The notes beneath the pieces are model-generated. The model saw only the letters and a list, made by a program, of their open reading frames with translations. It did no database searches and was not told where the DNA came from. DNA of 41,419 nt from Gemmatimonadaceae bacterium (GTDB lineage Bacteria > Gemmatimonadota > Gemmatimonadetes > Gemmatimonadales > Gemmatimonadaceae): NCBI GenBank assembly GCA_025927495.1, contig JAICLH010000005.1:1-41419 (forward strand), written 5' to 3'. Both the position numbers and the translations under genes were made by a program. Of the stretch, positions 1 to 7,022 are shown piece by piece. Positions within the stretch are counted from its first letter, which is position 1, and every line of letters begins with the position of its first letter.

Positions 1-56
1 ATTTCGACATCCGGAGGCAGGTGTCGCGCGCAACATCGGGACCCGCCTCACGACTC

Positions 57-99
57 ATCAGGGAATAGCTACCTACTTTGTAGGCAGTTATTCCCTGAT
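57..99. repeat. Long imperfect hairpin beyond the DoxX gene
   Basis: Two 20-base arms (57-76 and 80-99) are complementary except at two positions and are separated by a TTT loop. The hairpin begins 14 bases beyond the stop of the minus-strand DoxX-type gene. It could end that transcript, but no T-run follows on either strand, so it is not a standard intrinsic terminator. It is AT-richer than its surroundings. It might also be one copy of a dispersed palindromic repeat, but I saw no second copy in the window. Confidence 0.6.
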
Positions 100-113
100 A
101 CGCCCTCCCACAC

Positions 114-584
114 CTACCGCGCCTCGAGCGGCACCCGCGCCACTAGCATCGCGCGATACGACGCGCGATACGTGATCGCCAGGTGGAGCTCCAGCACAAA
201 CACGATCGCCGCAATGACGGCGCCCGCGGGCAGGAGGAACGCGTGGAACGCCACGATGTTCACGATCACCGGCGCCAGCAGCGCCAGCGCCAGCGGAACG
301 TAGCGGTTCACGAGCAGCAACGCGCCGGCCAGCAGCTGCGTGCCCGCGATCAGCTGCAGCATGTACCCCGTCTGCATCAACGCCACGAAGAAATCCATTG
401 CGCCTTTGGGCAGCGACCCAGGCGTAGGCTGCGGCATGAAGTTCAGGAAGCCGTTGAGCCCCGCAAAGGCGAAGGTCAAGCCGAGGAGCGAGCGTGACAC
501 AGCAGGCAGCCGGCGGACGAGAGCACGCGATACACGGCGGCTGGTCGCGACCTCGACGCGGGGGGACAGGGCGATGGCGGTCAT
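114..584 (-). CDS. DoxX-type four-helix membrane protein
   Basis: A 156-residue membrane protein. After a basic N-terminus of about 30 residues come four hydrophobic segments at roughly 31-50, 73-92, 95-113 and 116-138. The first holds the FAFAGLNGFLNFM stretch, and the segment around QLIAGTQLLAGALLL also resembles DoxX/DoxD-like proteins. Members are poorly characterised; some are tied to thiol or respiratory redox functions. No catalytic residues are evident. It lies 77 bases downstream of the glycosyltransferase on the same strand and may be cotranscribed with it. The start is the ATG at 584; MTA begins a conventional basic cytoplasmic tail. Family assignment rests on helix pattern and general resemblance. 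Confidence 0.7.
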   Translation of the reverse strand: MTAIALSPRVEVATSRRVSRALVRRLPAVSRSLLGLTFAFAGLNGFLNFMPQPTPGSLPKGAMDFFVALMQTGYMLQLIAGTQLLAGALLLVNRYVPLALALLAPVIVNIVAFHAFLLPAGAVIAAIVFVLELHLAITYRASYRAMLVARVPLEAR

Positions 585-661
585 GGCGTGCCTCCAGATT
601 CGAGTCGTGTGGTGATTGCTGCCTTCACCATCACGTCGAACGAGACAGCCTCAGATCGACA

Positions 662-1735
662 TCACTCCGAACTTGTCGCTATTCCAGATGATACAGCGGG
701 CTCGTCGGTCCGGAAGGTCCACAGGTCGTACTGCATCACGAGCCAGACGGCGAGGCACGGCACCTCTTTAAGGCCGAGGAGCGTCGAGAGTGCGAGCGAC
801 GTGCGCCACAGCGTCATCGGCGACGTCGCAAACCAGATCGCGACGCCCGTCACCGCGATCACGTACGACGGCCGCTCCGCCTGGTGGTTGAACAACACGA
901 CATACACGAGCAGCGAGCAGAGATACAATCGCAGGAAGCGTCCGTCCATCCATTCGCGCGGCCGCGCCACGAGCGGCGCGAGCAAAGCGATCGTGCCCGC
1001 GAGTTGCACCGGCCAGTTAGGCCACGACCCCGGCAGCGCGCGCGCCAACAGGCCCATCACCGACGCGCCGTGCGCCAGCGCATCGACCGACTCGACCGCG
1101 GCCCACCACCGGTACTCCTGCCGGAGCACCGCCATCGAGACCACGCCTAACGGAAGCAGCATGAGGACGACGCCGACGAGCACGAGCCGCCACGCGAACC
1201 GCCACCGCGTGCGATGCGGCAGCGCGAAGCTCACCGCCGCGAGCGGAAAAATCTTGATCGCGGTACCCAGGCCGATCGCGATCGCCGCGGCAGTGAGCCG
1301 CGACCGCTCGAGCGCGAGAAACGCGAACAGGATGAGCCCCGCCACGAGCGCGTTTGACTGCGACGCCTGCGCCGACACGAACACCTCCGGCAGCAGCACC
1401 AGCGCGGCGATCGCGGCCTCGCGCCGCGACAACACAGTGCCGACCGCCGCCAGCAACACCAACGCGTTCAACAGATCCCACGCGAGCAGCCCGATCGCCG
1501 GCGGCACGATCGCAAAGGGCGCGAAGAGCAGCGCGAACGTCGGACTGTACTTGAACAGATCGTAGCCCTGCGCCGGATCGGGCGCGTACAGATTGCGCTG
1601 CGCCAACAGATGCAGGAACGATTCGCGAAAAACGGGGAACGTCCAGTGATGATGCGGCGTGAACGTGCGCGTGTACCATGCGAACGCGGCCGCGGCCACG
1701 TACGCGACGATCAGCCACGGCATGATCGGCCGCAT
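662..1735 (-). CDS. GT87-type (DUF2029) polytopic glycosyltransferase
   Basis: An integral membrane protein of about 357 residues with many hydrophobic helices. The pattern resembles the polyprenyl-phosphate-sugar-dependent mannosyltransferases of GT87/DUF2029. Features include a short extracytoplasmic N-terminal part (FTPHHHW), DLFKYSPTFALLFAPFA after the first loop, SQSNALVAGLILFAF and GTAIKIFPL. Such enzymes move a sugar from a lipid carrier to an acceptor outside the membrane; donor and acceptor are unknown here. The frame is open upstream to 1939, but that extension overlaps csaA and lacks a hydrophobic start, so I chose the Met just before helix 1 (1735). Met codons at 1723 and 1789 are alternatives; the one at 1789 would overlap the csaA ATG back to back. 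Confidence 0.7.
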   Translation of the reverse strand: MRPIMPWLIVAYVAAAAFAWYTRTFTPHHHWTFPVFRESFLHLLAQRNLYAPDPAQGYDLFKYSPTFALLFAPFAIVPPAIGLLAWDLLNALVLLAAVGTVLSRREAAIAALVLLPEVFVSAQASQSNALVAGLILFAFLALERSRLTAAAIAIGLGTAIKIFPLAAVSFALPHRTRWRFAWRLVLVGVVLMLLPLGVVSMAVLRQEYRWWAAVESVDALAHGASVMGLLARALPGSWPNWPVQLAGTIALLAPLVARPREWMDGRFLRLYLCSLLVYVVLFNHQAERPSYVIAVTGVAIWFATSPMTLWRTSLALSTLLGLKEVPCLAVWLVMQYDLWTFRTDEPAVSSGIATSSE

Positions 1736-1787
1736 GATCGGCGTCGATGGGGTTGCCGCGACTGACGCGCGGCGCAAGCTTGTCGCC

Positions 1788-2120
1788 ATGGCAACCGTCG
1801 ATGACTTCCTCACGCTCGACATCCGCGTCGGCACCGTCGTCGCGGCCGAGCCGTTTCCAGAGGCGCGCAAACCGTCGATCAAATTGCGCGTCGACTTCGG
1901 CCCAGAGTTGGGCGTGAAGCGGTCCAGCGCCCAACTCACGGTGCACTATACACCCGAACAACTTATCGGACGACAAGTCGTCGCGGTTGTCAACTTTCCT
2001 TTGCGACGCATCGCCGGTTTCGAGAGCGAGGTGCTCGTACTAGGCGCTATGCCGACGGACCGCGACGTGATCTTGCTCGCCGTCGACCGACCAGTCGATG
2101 ACGGCACACGCATTGGGTAG
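1788..2120 (+). CDS. csaA: CsaA-type tRNA-binding-domain chaperone
   Basis: A 110-residue protein consisting of one OB-fold tRNA-binding domain, the usual size of CsaA. The start MATVDDFLTLDIRVGTV, the central KPSIKLRVDFGPELGVKRSS and the VVNFPLRRIAGFESEVLVLG segment match this family well. CsaA is a cytoplasmic homodimer reported to have chaperone and export-related activity in Bacillus; its tRNA role is less clear. The frame opens at 1659, but the family length and the conserved N-terminus put the start at the ATG at 1788. The Shine-Dalgarno sequence is weak. The gene is divergent from the glycosyltransferase. The next plus-strand terminator (2305-2336) is 185 bases downstream. Confidence 0.9.
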   Translation: MATVDDFLTLDIRVGTVVAAEPFPEARKPSIKLRVDFGPELGVKRSSAQLTVHYTPEQLIGRQVVAVVNFPLRRIAGFESEVLVLGAMPTDRDVILLAVDRPVDDGTRIG

Positions 2121-2152
2121 TGCCGTCGGGTACATATCATCCTTGACACGGA

Positions 2153-2180
2153 CTCGCGTGCGGGGTACTTGTTGAATCAT
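2153..2180 (+). promoter_or_regulatory. Candidate sigma-70 promoter of the Cys leader
   Basis: A perfect -35 box TTGACA lies at 2153-2158. After a 16-base spacer comes AATCAT (2175-2180), which matches the -10 consensus at four of six positions. Transcription would begin near 2186-2188, at or next to the ATG at 2188. The leader-peptide mRNA could therefore be leaderless. The -35 box is convincing and the -10 box is only fair. Confidence 0.45.
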
Positions 2181-2280
2181 GATGTTGATGATGACGCCGA
2201 CCCGCAGCGGTCAATGCATGTGCGCGTGTTGCCGGGCCGCCGATCGGTGGCCGGGCGGATTCGCGCGTAGTCGCTGCTGA
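2179..2280 (+). CDS. Short cysteine-rich leader peptide
   Basis: An open frame of up to 33 codons that I found by reading the gap before the rhodanese gene. It has four in-frame ATGs (2179, 2182, 2188, 2191) and ends at TGA 2278-2280. Residues 13-18, counted from 2179, read CMCACC, and a fifth Cys is the last residue. Cysteine is scarce in the surrounding proteins, so such a cluster is unusual. There is no good Shine-Dalgarno sequence; the promoter places the transcript start near 2188, so translation may be leaderless. A terminator hairpin starts 25 bases after the stop, and a sulfur operon follows. Leaderless polycysteine short ORFs are known attenuators of sulfur operons in mycobacteria. 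I infer the same role here. Confidence 0.6.
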   Translation: MMLMMTPTRSGQCMCACCRAADRWPGGFARSRC

Positions 2281-2309
2281 CGTCATCGTCGCATCGTGCG
2301 TTCCGGCCG
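2236..2309 (+). promoter_or_regulatory. Alternative RNA pairings of a putative Cys attenuator
   Basis: Three mutually exclusive pairings can be drawn. Hairpin 1:2 pairs GCCGCC (2236-2241) with GGTGGC (2246-2251) around a GATC loop. An antiterminator 2:3 pairs GGCCGG (2249-2254) with CCGGCC (2303-2308), with flanking G-U pairs. The terminator uses 2305-2315 as its left arm, so it cannot form together with 2:3. A ribosome stalled on the Cys codons at 2215-2232 would cover hairpin 1 and leave 2249 onward free. A ribosome reaching the stop codon would cover region 2. This is the logic of classical attenuation. It was derived by hand without energy calculation. Confidence 0.45.
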
Positions 2310-2336
2310 GCCGCTTGAAACAGCGGCCGGCCTTTT
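2305..2336 (+). terminator. Strong intrinsic terminator in the sulfur operon leader
   Basis: Perfect arms GGCCGGCCGC (2305-2314) and GCGGCCGGCC (2323-2332) can be extended by a T-A pair to 11 base pairs around a six-base loop. TTTT (2333-2336) follows directly. It sits 25 bases after the leader-peptide stop and 88 bases before the rhodanese start, so it would block the operon unless antitermination occurs. It could also simply end csaA transcripts. Confidence 0.85.
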
Positions 2337-2424
2337 CGTCTCCGGTGAGCCCGGCGCGCGAACCATCCGCCGCGCGCCGGCGTTCGTCACCAGGACCATT
2401 CACCTCGAGCACGAGGACCGACCC

Positions 2425-3330
2425 ATGGCCACCGCAACAGCTCCCGTAACGGCGCCGGACAAGACGATTCTCGCCAAGGGATACGTCCATCCGGAACTGC
2501 TGGTCTCCACTGATTGGCTCGCCGCCAATCTCGACAATCCGTCCATCCGCGTCATCGAAAGCGATGAGGACGTGCTGCTCTACGACATGGGCCACATTCC
2601 CAACGCGCAGAAAGTCGACTGGCATGCCGATCTCAACGATCCCATCGTGCGCGACTATGTCGATCGCGAGCATTTCCAGGAACTGCTTCGCTCGCGCGGC
2701 ATCGATGATTCCAAGACCGTGATCTTCTACGGTGACAAGAACAACTGGTGGGCGTGCTACGCCCTGTGGGTGTTCCGTCTTTTCGGCTTCGAGAACGCCC
2801 GCGTGCTGGACGGCGGCCGCGTGAAGTGGGAGCAGGAGGGACGCCGTTTGATCGCGGATGTGCCTCACTTCCAGCGAACCAACTACACGGCACCCGAGCG
2901 CAACGACGCGCCGATCCGTGCGTTCCGCGAGGAGACGCTCGAGCACGCGAAGGCGAAGCTGCCGCTCATCGACGTGCGCTCGCCCGATGAGTTCAGCGGA
3001 AAGAAGACGCACATGCCCGAGTATCCGCAGGAGGGCGTGCTGCGCGGCGGACACATCCCCGGCGCGAAGAACGTCCCGTGGGCACGCGCCGCGAATCCCG
3101 ACGGCACATTCAAGAGCGCCGACGAGCTGCGCGCCATTTACCAGAACGAAGCAGGGCTCAAGAAGGGCGACGACGTCATCGCGTACTGCCGCATTGGCGA
3201 GCGCTCGTCGCACACCTGGTTCGTGCTCACGTACCTGTTAGGCTACGACAAGGTGCGCAACTACGACGGAAGCTGGACGGAATGGGGCAACTCGGTCCGC
3301 CTGCCGATCGAGAAAGGAGCGGGCGCGTGA
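2425..3330 (+). CDS. Thiosulfate/3-mercaptopyruvate sulfurtransferase, two rhodanese domains
   Basis: A cytoplasmic rhodanese of 301 residues with two tandem domains. The N-terminal non-catalytic domain runs roughly from 15 to 150 ([23 protein letters not shown]). The C-terminal domain runs from about 170 to 295 ([25 protein letters not shown]). The active-site loop [11 protein letters not shown] carries the persulfide-forming Cys, in the form seen in actinobacterial CysA/SseA-type enzymes. It transfers sulfane sulfur from thiosulfate or mercaptopyruvate. The ATG at 2425 has GAGG about eight bases upstream; the frame is open to 2296, but that part crosses the terminator. It is the first gene of the Cys-leader operon and overlaps osmC by GTGA. 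No signal peptide is seen. Confidence 0.93.
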   Translation: MATATAPVTAPDKTILAKGYVHPELLVSTDWLAANLDNPSIRVIESDEDVLLYDMGHIPNAQKVDWHADLNDPIVRDYVDREHFQELLRSRGIDDSKTVIFYGDKNNWWACYALWVFRLFGFENARVLDGGRVKWEQEGRRLIADVPHFQRTNYTAPERNDAPIRAFREETLEHAKAKLPLIDVRSPDEFSGKKTHMPEYPQEGVLRGGHIPGAKNVPWARAANPDGTFKSADELRAIYQNEAGLKKGDDVIAYCRIGERSSHTWFVLTYLLGYDKVRNYDGSWTEWGNSVRLPIEKGAGA

Positions 3331-3773
3331 GCGAACCGAAGGCGGGCACGGCGGCGGCCGTCGTGAAGCACAAACCGAACCGCGTCGAGCTCGTATGGCA
3401 CGCGGATCACCGCTTCACGGCCGGCCGCCCCGGCGGCCCAACGCTCCCCATCGATGGCGACGGCCTAACGGCCCCCGGCCCCGTGGACGCCATGCTGTCC
3501 GCACTGGCCGGGTGCGCCGCGGTGGACGTGATCGATATTCTGGCCAAACGACGCACGCCGATCCAGGCCTTTCGCGTCGAGGTCGTAGGCACGCGCGTCG
3601 AGACCATACCGCGCCGCTTGACCCACGTGCTCCTCCGCTTCTACATCACCGCCCAAGGACTCGATCGCGAGAACGCCGAGCGCGCCGTGCAGCTGTCAGT
3701 GGAGAAATATTGCTCGGTGCGCTCGTCGCTCGACCGCGACATCCGGGTCGAGTGGGAGGTGGAGCTGCTCTAG
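3327..3773 (+). CDS. OsmC/Ohr-family protein
   Basis: A 148-residue OsmC-like protein. The two family cysteines are in [11 protein letters not shown] (about residue 67) and [12 protein letters not shown] (about residue 131). These form the peroxidatic and resolving thiol pair that reduces organic hydroperoxides; in YhfA-type relatives the role is less clear. The GTG start overlaps the rhodanese stop (GTGA) and has AAGGAG seven bases upstream, so translation is coupled. Lying between a sulfurtransferase and cysteine synthase, it may protect or process reactive sulfur species rather than act as a general stress enzyme; that is inference. Confidence 0.9.
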   Translation: MSEPKAGTAAAVVKHKPNRVELVWHADHRFTAGRPGGPTLPIDGDGLTAPGPVDAMLSALAGCAAVDVIDILAKRRTPIQAFRVEVVGTRVETIPRRLTHVLLRFYITAQGLDRENAERAVQLSVEKYCSVRSSLDRDIRVEWEVELL

Positions 3774-3783
3774 GTCCGCCGCC

Positions 3784-4725
3784 ATGTCGACGATCGTGCA
3801 TCCCACCGTCTCATCCGCCATTGGCCGCACGCCGATGGTGCGGCTCGAGCGCGTCGTCGAGCCGGACATGGCCGAAGTCTGGGTCAAAATCGAAGGCATG
3901 AATCCGGGCGGCTCGATCAAGGACCGCACTGCGTTAGGCATGGTGGTCGACGCCGAGCAGCGCGGCCTGCTGGTGCCGGGCGGCACGATCGTCGAGCCGA
4001 CCTCGGGCAACACCGGCGTGGGCCTGGCGCAGGTTGCGGCCGCACGCGGCTATCGCCTCATCCTCTGCCTTCCCGCGCAGATGAGCGAGGAGCGCAAGCG
4101 CACGCTGCTCGCGTACGGCGCCGAGTTGGTGCTCACCGATCCCGAACGGCGCATGCTCGCGGCGATCGAAGAGGCCGAGCACATCCGCGACACCACGGGC
4201 GCCTGGATGCCTAACCAGTTCTCGAACCCGGCCAACCCGCGCATCCACTACGAGACCACCGGGCCGGAGATCTGGGAGCAGATGCACGGCCGCATCGACG
4301 CGTTCGTGTACGGCTCCGGCACGGGCGGCACGATCAGCGGGGTCGGCCGGTTCCTCAAGGAGCACGACGCCACGATTCAAGTGATCACCGTCGAACCCGC
4401 GCGATCCGCTGTGTTGAGCGGCGGGACGCGCGGCGAGCATCGATTCCAGGGCATGGGTCCAGGATTCATCCCCGACAACCTGGACCGATCGGTGATCGAC
4501 CGCGTGGTTACCGCGTGGGAGGAAGACGCGTTTCCACTCGCGCGCCGCCTCGCGCGCGAGGAAGGTTTGTTCGTCGGGATGTCGAGCGGAGCGATCGCGT
4601 TCTGGGCGCTCCGCGTCGCGCGGAAGCTCGGTCCCGGAAAGCGCGTCGCGATGATCGCGCCGGACTCCGGCGCGCGCTACCTGTCCACCGCGCTGTTCAG
4701 CGAAGAGAGCGCCGCCTCGCCCTGA
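3784..4725 (+). CDS. cysK: Cysteine synthase (O-acetylserine sulfhydrylase family)
   Basis: A PLP-dependent beta-replacement enzyme of 313 residues. NPGGSIKDRTA holds the Schiff-base lysine (about residue 46), SGNTGVGLA binds the substrate carboxylate, and GSGTGGTISGVGRFL binds the PLP phosphate. GMGPGFIP and GMSSGAI are also typical of CysK. It makes cysteine from O-acetylserine and sulfide; some relatives accept thiosulfate or phosphoserine. It starts 10 bases after osmC and ends the operon. With rhodanese upstream, sulfur from thiosulfate could be fed directly to it. CysM or cystathionine beta-synthase-type activity cannot be excluded from sequence alone. Confidence 0.93.
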   Translation: MSTIVHPTVSSAIGRTPMVRLERVVEPDMAEVWVKIEGMNPGGSIKDRTALGMVVDAEQRGLLVPGGTIVEPTSGNTGVGLAQVAAARGYRLILCLPAQMSEERKRTLLAYGAELVLTDPERRMLAAIEEAEHIRDTTGAWMPNQFSNPANPRIHYETTGPEIWEQMHGRIDAFVYGSGTGGTISGVGRFLKEHDATIQVITVEPARSAVLSGGTRGEHRFQGMGPGFIPDNLDRSVIDRVVTAWEEDAFPLARRLAREEGLFVGMSSGAIAFWALRVARKLGPGKRVAMIAPDSGARYLSTALFSEESAASP

Positions 4726-4732
4726 CGGCGCC

Positions 4733-4748
4733 GCCGGTACACACCGGC
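4733..4748. terminator. Weak hairpin between convergent cysK and anti-sigma genes
   Basis: GCCGGT (4733-4738) and ACCGGC (4743-4748) pair perfectly around an ACAC loop in the 29-base gap between convergent genes. No clear T-run follows on either strand. It may serve as a bidirectional terminator, but the support is mainly positional. Confidence 0.3.
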
Positions 4749-4754
4749 CTTCCG

Positions 4755-5021
4755 TTAGACTTCGAGCCCCGCCTTACGGAGTTTGGCGAGCACCTTCCGC
4801 CGCACCATGTTCGGCGCGGGATGCTCTCGCCGCGTCGCGGCCAGCGCCTCCAGAAAGGTCCGCTCGAAGTCGAACTGGGGATAGCACTGCTTGCACTGCG
4901 CGAGATGCGCACGGATCGCGTCCATCGACTCGTCCGTGAGCTCGCCATCGAGGTAGTCCCAGAGTTGTCGAACGACATCGTAACAATCCATCGCGACCGT
5001 CTGTGTCACGGTGAGGTACAT
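4755..5021 (-). CDS. RsrA-like zinc anti-sigma factor
   Basis: An 88-residue cytoplasmic protein with the ZAS zinc-binding set: an early Cys (MDCYDV), then HLAQCKQC giving His-x3-Cys-x2-Cys. The segment WDYLDGEL between them matches RsrA-type anti-sigma factors. In that family zinc and thiols hold the sigma factor; disulfide stress ejects zinc and frees it. The ATG at 5021 follows the sigma stop by one base (TGACATG) and has GAGGTG just upstream, so it is coupled to the sigma gene. An internal Met at 4991 is possible. It has no membrane segment, which fits a cytoplasmic redox sensor. Confidence 0.85.
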   Translation of the reverse strand: MYLTVTQTVAMDCYDVVRQLWDYLDGELTDESMDAIRAHLAQCKQCYPQFDFERTFLEALAATRREHPAPNMVRRKVLAKLRKAGLEV

Positions 5022-5022
5022 G

Positions 5023-5622
5023 TCACACCTCGCACGAAGCCTGCGCGGTGAGTCCCGCGTCGCGTCCAAATATCACGAGCGCTTCCTGCAGCAATCGCCG
5101 TCCGCGGAAGAGACGCGACCGGATGGTTCCGACCGGCACGCCAAGCACGGACGCTGCTTCATTGTATGCCATTCCTTCGACATCGACGAGCACGACCGCC
5201 GACCGGAAGACCTCCGGCAATTCTCCGATCGCGCGCTCGAGCGCAGGTCCCAGATCGACTCGGCTCAGAACGTCGGCATGTTCTGCGATTGAGCCGACGC
5301 TTTCCTGCGCCGATGCCAACGCTTCGAGCTGCGCGTCATCACCGCCGTAATCCACACGACGGCGTTCTCGTTCCCGAAGTCGCAAAAAAACATTGCGACA
5401 GATGGTAAATAGCCATTTGCGGCACTCGCTGCCGGGCTCGAAGGTGTGCCACGACCGGTAGGCGCGGAGAAAAGTCTCCTGGACCACGTCGTCGGCGTCG
5501 GACTCATCGCGCGTCATGGACAGCGCGAAGCGGTACACGTCGTCGAGCCAGGGCAATGCTTCAACCTCAAAGCGTCTGGTCGCGACGCGGTCGGGCTCGG
5601 CCGAGGAAATCGTTCCGGTCAT
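5023..5622 (-). CDS. ECF sigma factor, SigR/RpoE-like
   Basis: A 199-residue ECF sigma factor. Region 2 includes YRFALSMTRDESDADDVVQETFLRAY (read at about residues 30-55, with the core DADDVVQETF). Region 4 ends with EGMAYNEAASVLGVPVGTI, a helix-turn-helix, then RSRLFRGRRLLQ. It directs RNA polymerase to stress promoters and is presumably held by the downstream zinc anti-sigma factor. The chosen ATG at 5622 has GAGG nine bases upstream. The frame is open for another 34 codons to an ATG at 5724; that extension contains CRCCC and recalls the longer unstable SigR isoform of Streptomyces. Its target promoters are unknown. Confidence 0.92.
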   Translation of the reverse strand: MTGTISSAEPDRVATRRFEVEALPWLDDVYRFALSMTRDESDADDVVQETFLRAYRSWHTFEPGSECRKWLFTICRNVFLRLRERERRRVDYGGDDAQLEALASAQESVGSIAEHADVLSRVDLGPALERAIGELPEVFRSAVVLVDVEGMAYNEAASVLGVPVGTIRSRLFRGRRLLQEALVIFGRDAGLTAQASCEV

Positions 5623-5836
5623 GAAAGGCCTCGTGTCTCCCCGCCGTGGTCGGCAGGGTTGTTGACTCCGGCAGCAACACCGACAGATGTGAGCGTATAC
5701 CCGGTTTGTTCCCAGGAGTGCCATCGAGCGGTGTTCGGATTGCGTTAAGCCCCCGGTGCCCGGGCTTCACGACCTGGAAAGCGGAGAAAGCGGACATTTT
5801 CGCTCAAGAAACCGGTGGGTGAGCCTGTAAGCCGCC

Positions 5837-5866
5837 TTGCGTGACGCGTCGATCGGGTGATATAGT
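5837..5866 (+). promoter_or_regulatory. Candidate sigma-70 promoter of pqqA
   Basis: TTGCGT (5837-5842) is followed after 18 bases by TATAGT (5861-5866), which is preceded by TGA and so forms an extended -10 element. Transcription would begin near 5873, leaving a 100-base leader before pqqA. The rest of the 350-base divergent gap between the sigma gene (5622) and pqqA (5973) holds no convincing gene; a short GC-rich inverted repeat lies near 5747-5767. Confidence 0.5.
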
Positions 5867-5972
5867 GCCGAAGTGAGGGCGCGACGGGCCTTGGCTCGCC
5901 TCTCCTCCGAAAGTGGTTCTACCGGTGCGGCCGCGCCGGCGCGAAAACTTTTCTCTCGAGAGGAACCATCCG

Positions 5973-6047
5973 ATGCGGTGGACGAAACCAGAATTCGAGG
6001 TCGTCGAAGTGACGATGGAAGTGACGGCATACGTCGCCCGGCGCTAA
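5973..6047 (+). CDS. pqqA: PQQ precursor peptide PqqA
   Basis: A 24-residue peptide, within the usual PqqA length. It starts MRWTKPEF and contains the essential Glu16 and Tyr20 in EVTAY, spaced Glu-x3-Tyr. These two residues are cross-linked by the radical-SAM enzyme PqqE and become the PQQ skeleton. AGAGGA lies eight bases before the ATG. It is the first gene of the pqq cluster, with a terminator just after its stop. The context of pqqB, pqqC and pqqD makes the identification firm. Confidence 0.95.
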   Translation: MRWTKPEFEVVEVTMEVTAYVARR

Positions 6048-6060
6048 CGAACACGAAGAG

Positions 6061-6092
6061 AAAGAGCCCGGTGATCCCGGGCTCTTTTCTTT
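6061..6092 (+). terminator. Intrinsic terminator between pqqA and pqqB
   Basis: Perfect 11-base arms (6061-6071 and 6077-6087) flank a five-base loop and run into TTTTCTTTT. It lies 13 bases after pqqA and 20 bases before pqqB. Partial termination here would give more pqqA transcript than pqqBCD transcript, which suits a substrate peptide consumed one per cofactor. No second promoter is obvious in the short gap. Confidence 0.88.
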
Positions 6093-6111
6093 TCTCCGGC
6101 TCTGTTGACGT

Positions 6112-7020
6112 GTGCACGTAACGCTTCTGGGAACCGCAGCCGGCGGCGGATTCCCACAATGGAACTGCTGGTGTCCGTCCTGCCGCACCGCGCGCGAGGC
6201 GCCTGATCGCGCGCACGCCCGCACGCAGTCGTCCGTCGCCGTGAGTGCCGACGGAGTGCGGTGGTTCCTGCTGGATGCGTCGCCCGACGTGCGCGACCAG
6301 ATCGCGACGCTGCCCACGGCGCGGACCACCGAAACGCGCCACGTGCCGATCGAGGGCATCGTGCTCACCGACGCCGAGCTCGATCACACGTTAGGCATCG
6401 AACTGTTGCGCGAGGGACGCGCGCTGCACCTGTACGCGACTGCTTCCGTGTTCGGCACGCTCGAGCGCGACTCGCGCGTGCTGCCGGTGACGCGCGCGTT
6501 CGCGTGCGTCGACGTCACGGTGCTCGAGCCGGATGGCGTGCCCGCCCCGCTCCGCTATCGCGATGGAGCGCCGAGCGGCTTGTCCGTTCAGGCGTTCGAC
6601 GTGGCGGGAGACCCGCCGCGGTTCGCGTCGCTCAACGAGCCCGGTCACACCGTGGGTCTCGTCGTCCACGATGGCGCCACCGGCGGGACGTGCGCGTTCG
6701 TCCCCGGCTGCGCCGACCTCGACGACGCCGTCGCCGCCCGACTCTCGGGCGCGGACGTTGCGCTGTTCGACGGCACGTTCTTCACCGACGACGAACCCCA
6801 GCGATTTGGCCTGGGCGACCGCACCGCGACCCAGATGGGACATGCGCCCATCGGCGGCGGCGGCACGCTCACCCGGTTCGCGGGGCTCGCCTGCCGGCAC
6901 AAGGTGTACACACACATCAACAACACCAATCTCGTCCTGCTCGAAGATTCGCTGGAGCGTCGCGCCGTCGAGCGCGCCGGCGTGGTGGTGGGACGGGATG
7001 GCATGACGTTTCAGATCTGA
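6112..7020 (+). CDS. pqqB: PQQ biosynthesis protein PqqB
   Basis: A 302-residue metallo-beta-lactamase-fold protein beginning HVTLLGTAAGGGFPQWNC. NCWCPSCR supplies the CxCxxC structural zinc site, and LTDAELDHTLGI is the PqqB form of the metal-binding loop. PqqB hydroxylates the PQQ precursor tyrosine moiety late in the pathway. The start is GTG at 6112; the conserved N-terminus leaves no room for a downstream start. It is followed three bases later by pqqC. Confidence 0.95.
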   Translation: MHVTLLGTAAGGGFPQWNCWCPSCRTAREAPDRAHARTQSSVAVSADGVRWFLLDASPDVRDQIATLPTARTTETRHVPIEGIVLTDAELDHTLGIELLREGRALHLYATASVFGTLERDSRVLPVTRAFACVDVTVLEPDGVPAPLRYRDGAPSGLSVQAFDVAGDPPRFASLNEPGHTVGLVVHDGATGGTCAFVPGCADLDDAVAARLSGADVALFDGTFFTDDEPQRFGLGDRTATQMGHAPIGGGGTLTRFAGLACRHKVYTHINNTNLVLLEDSLERRAVERAGVVVGRDGMTFQI

Positions 7021-7022
7021 AC

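Noticed and set aside
588-1565. Long plus-strand open frame opposite the glycosyltransferase
   Set aside because: Arg/Ser/Thr-rich translation without any domain; the minus strand encodes a coherent multi-helix membrane protein.
2121-2424. SAM or other metabolite riboswitch before the sulfur genes
   Set aside because: I could not fit any known riboswitch core; the Cys-codon frame with alternative hairpins explains the leader better.
5690-5715. ECF promoter (GGGAAC) upstream of the first sigma gene
   Set aside because: A GGGAAC box is present on the minus strand, but no -10-like element lies at a suitable spacing.
5767-6387. Minus-strand 206-codon frame across the pqqA region
   Set aside because: It overlaps pqqA, its terminator and the start of pqqB, and its translation has no recognisable features.
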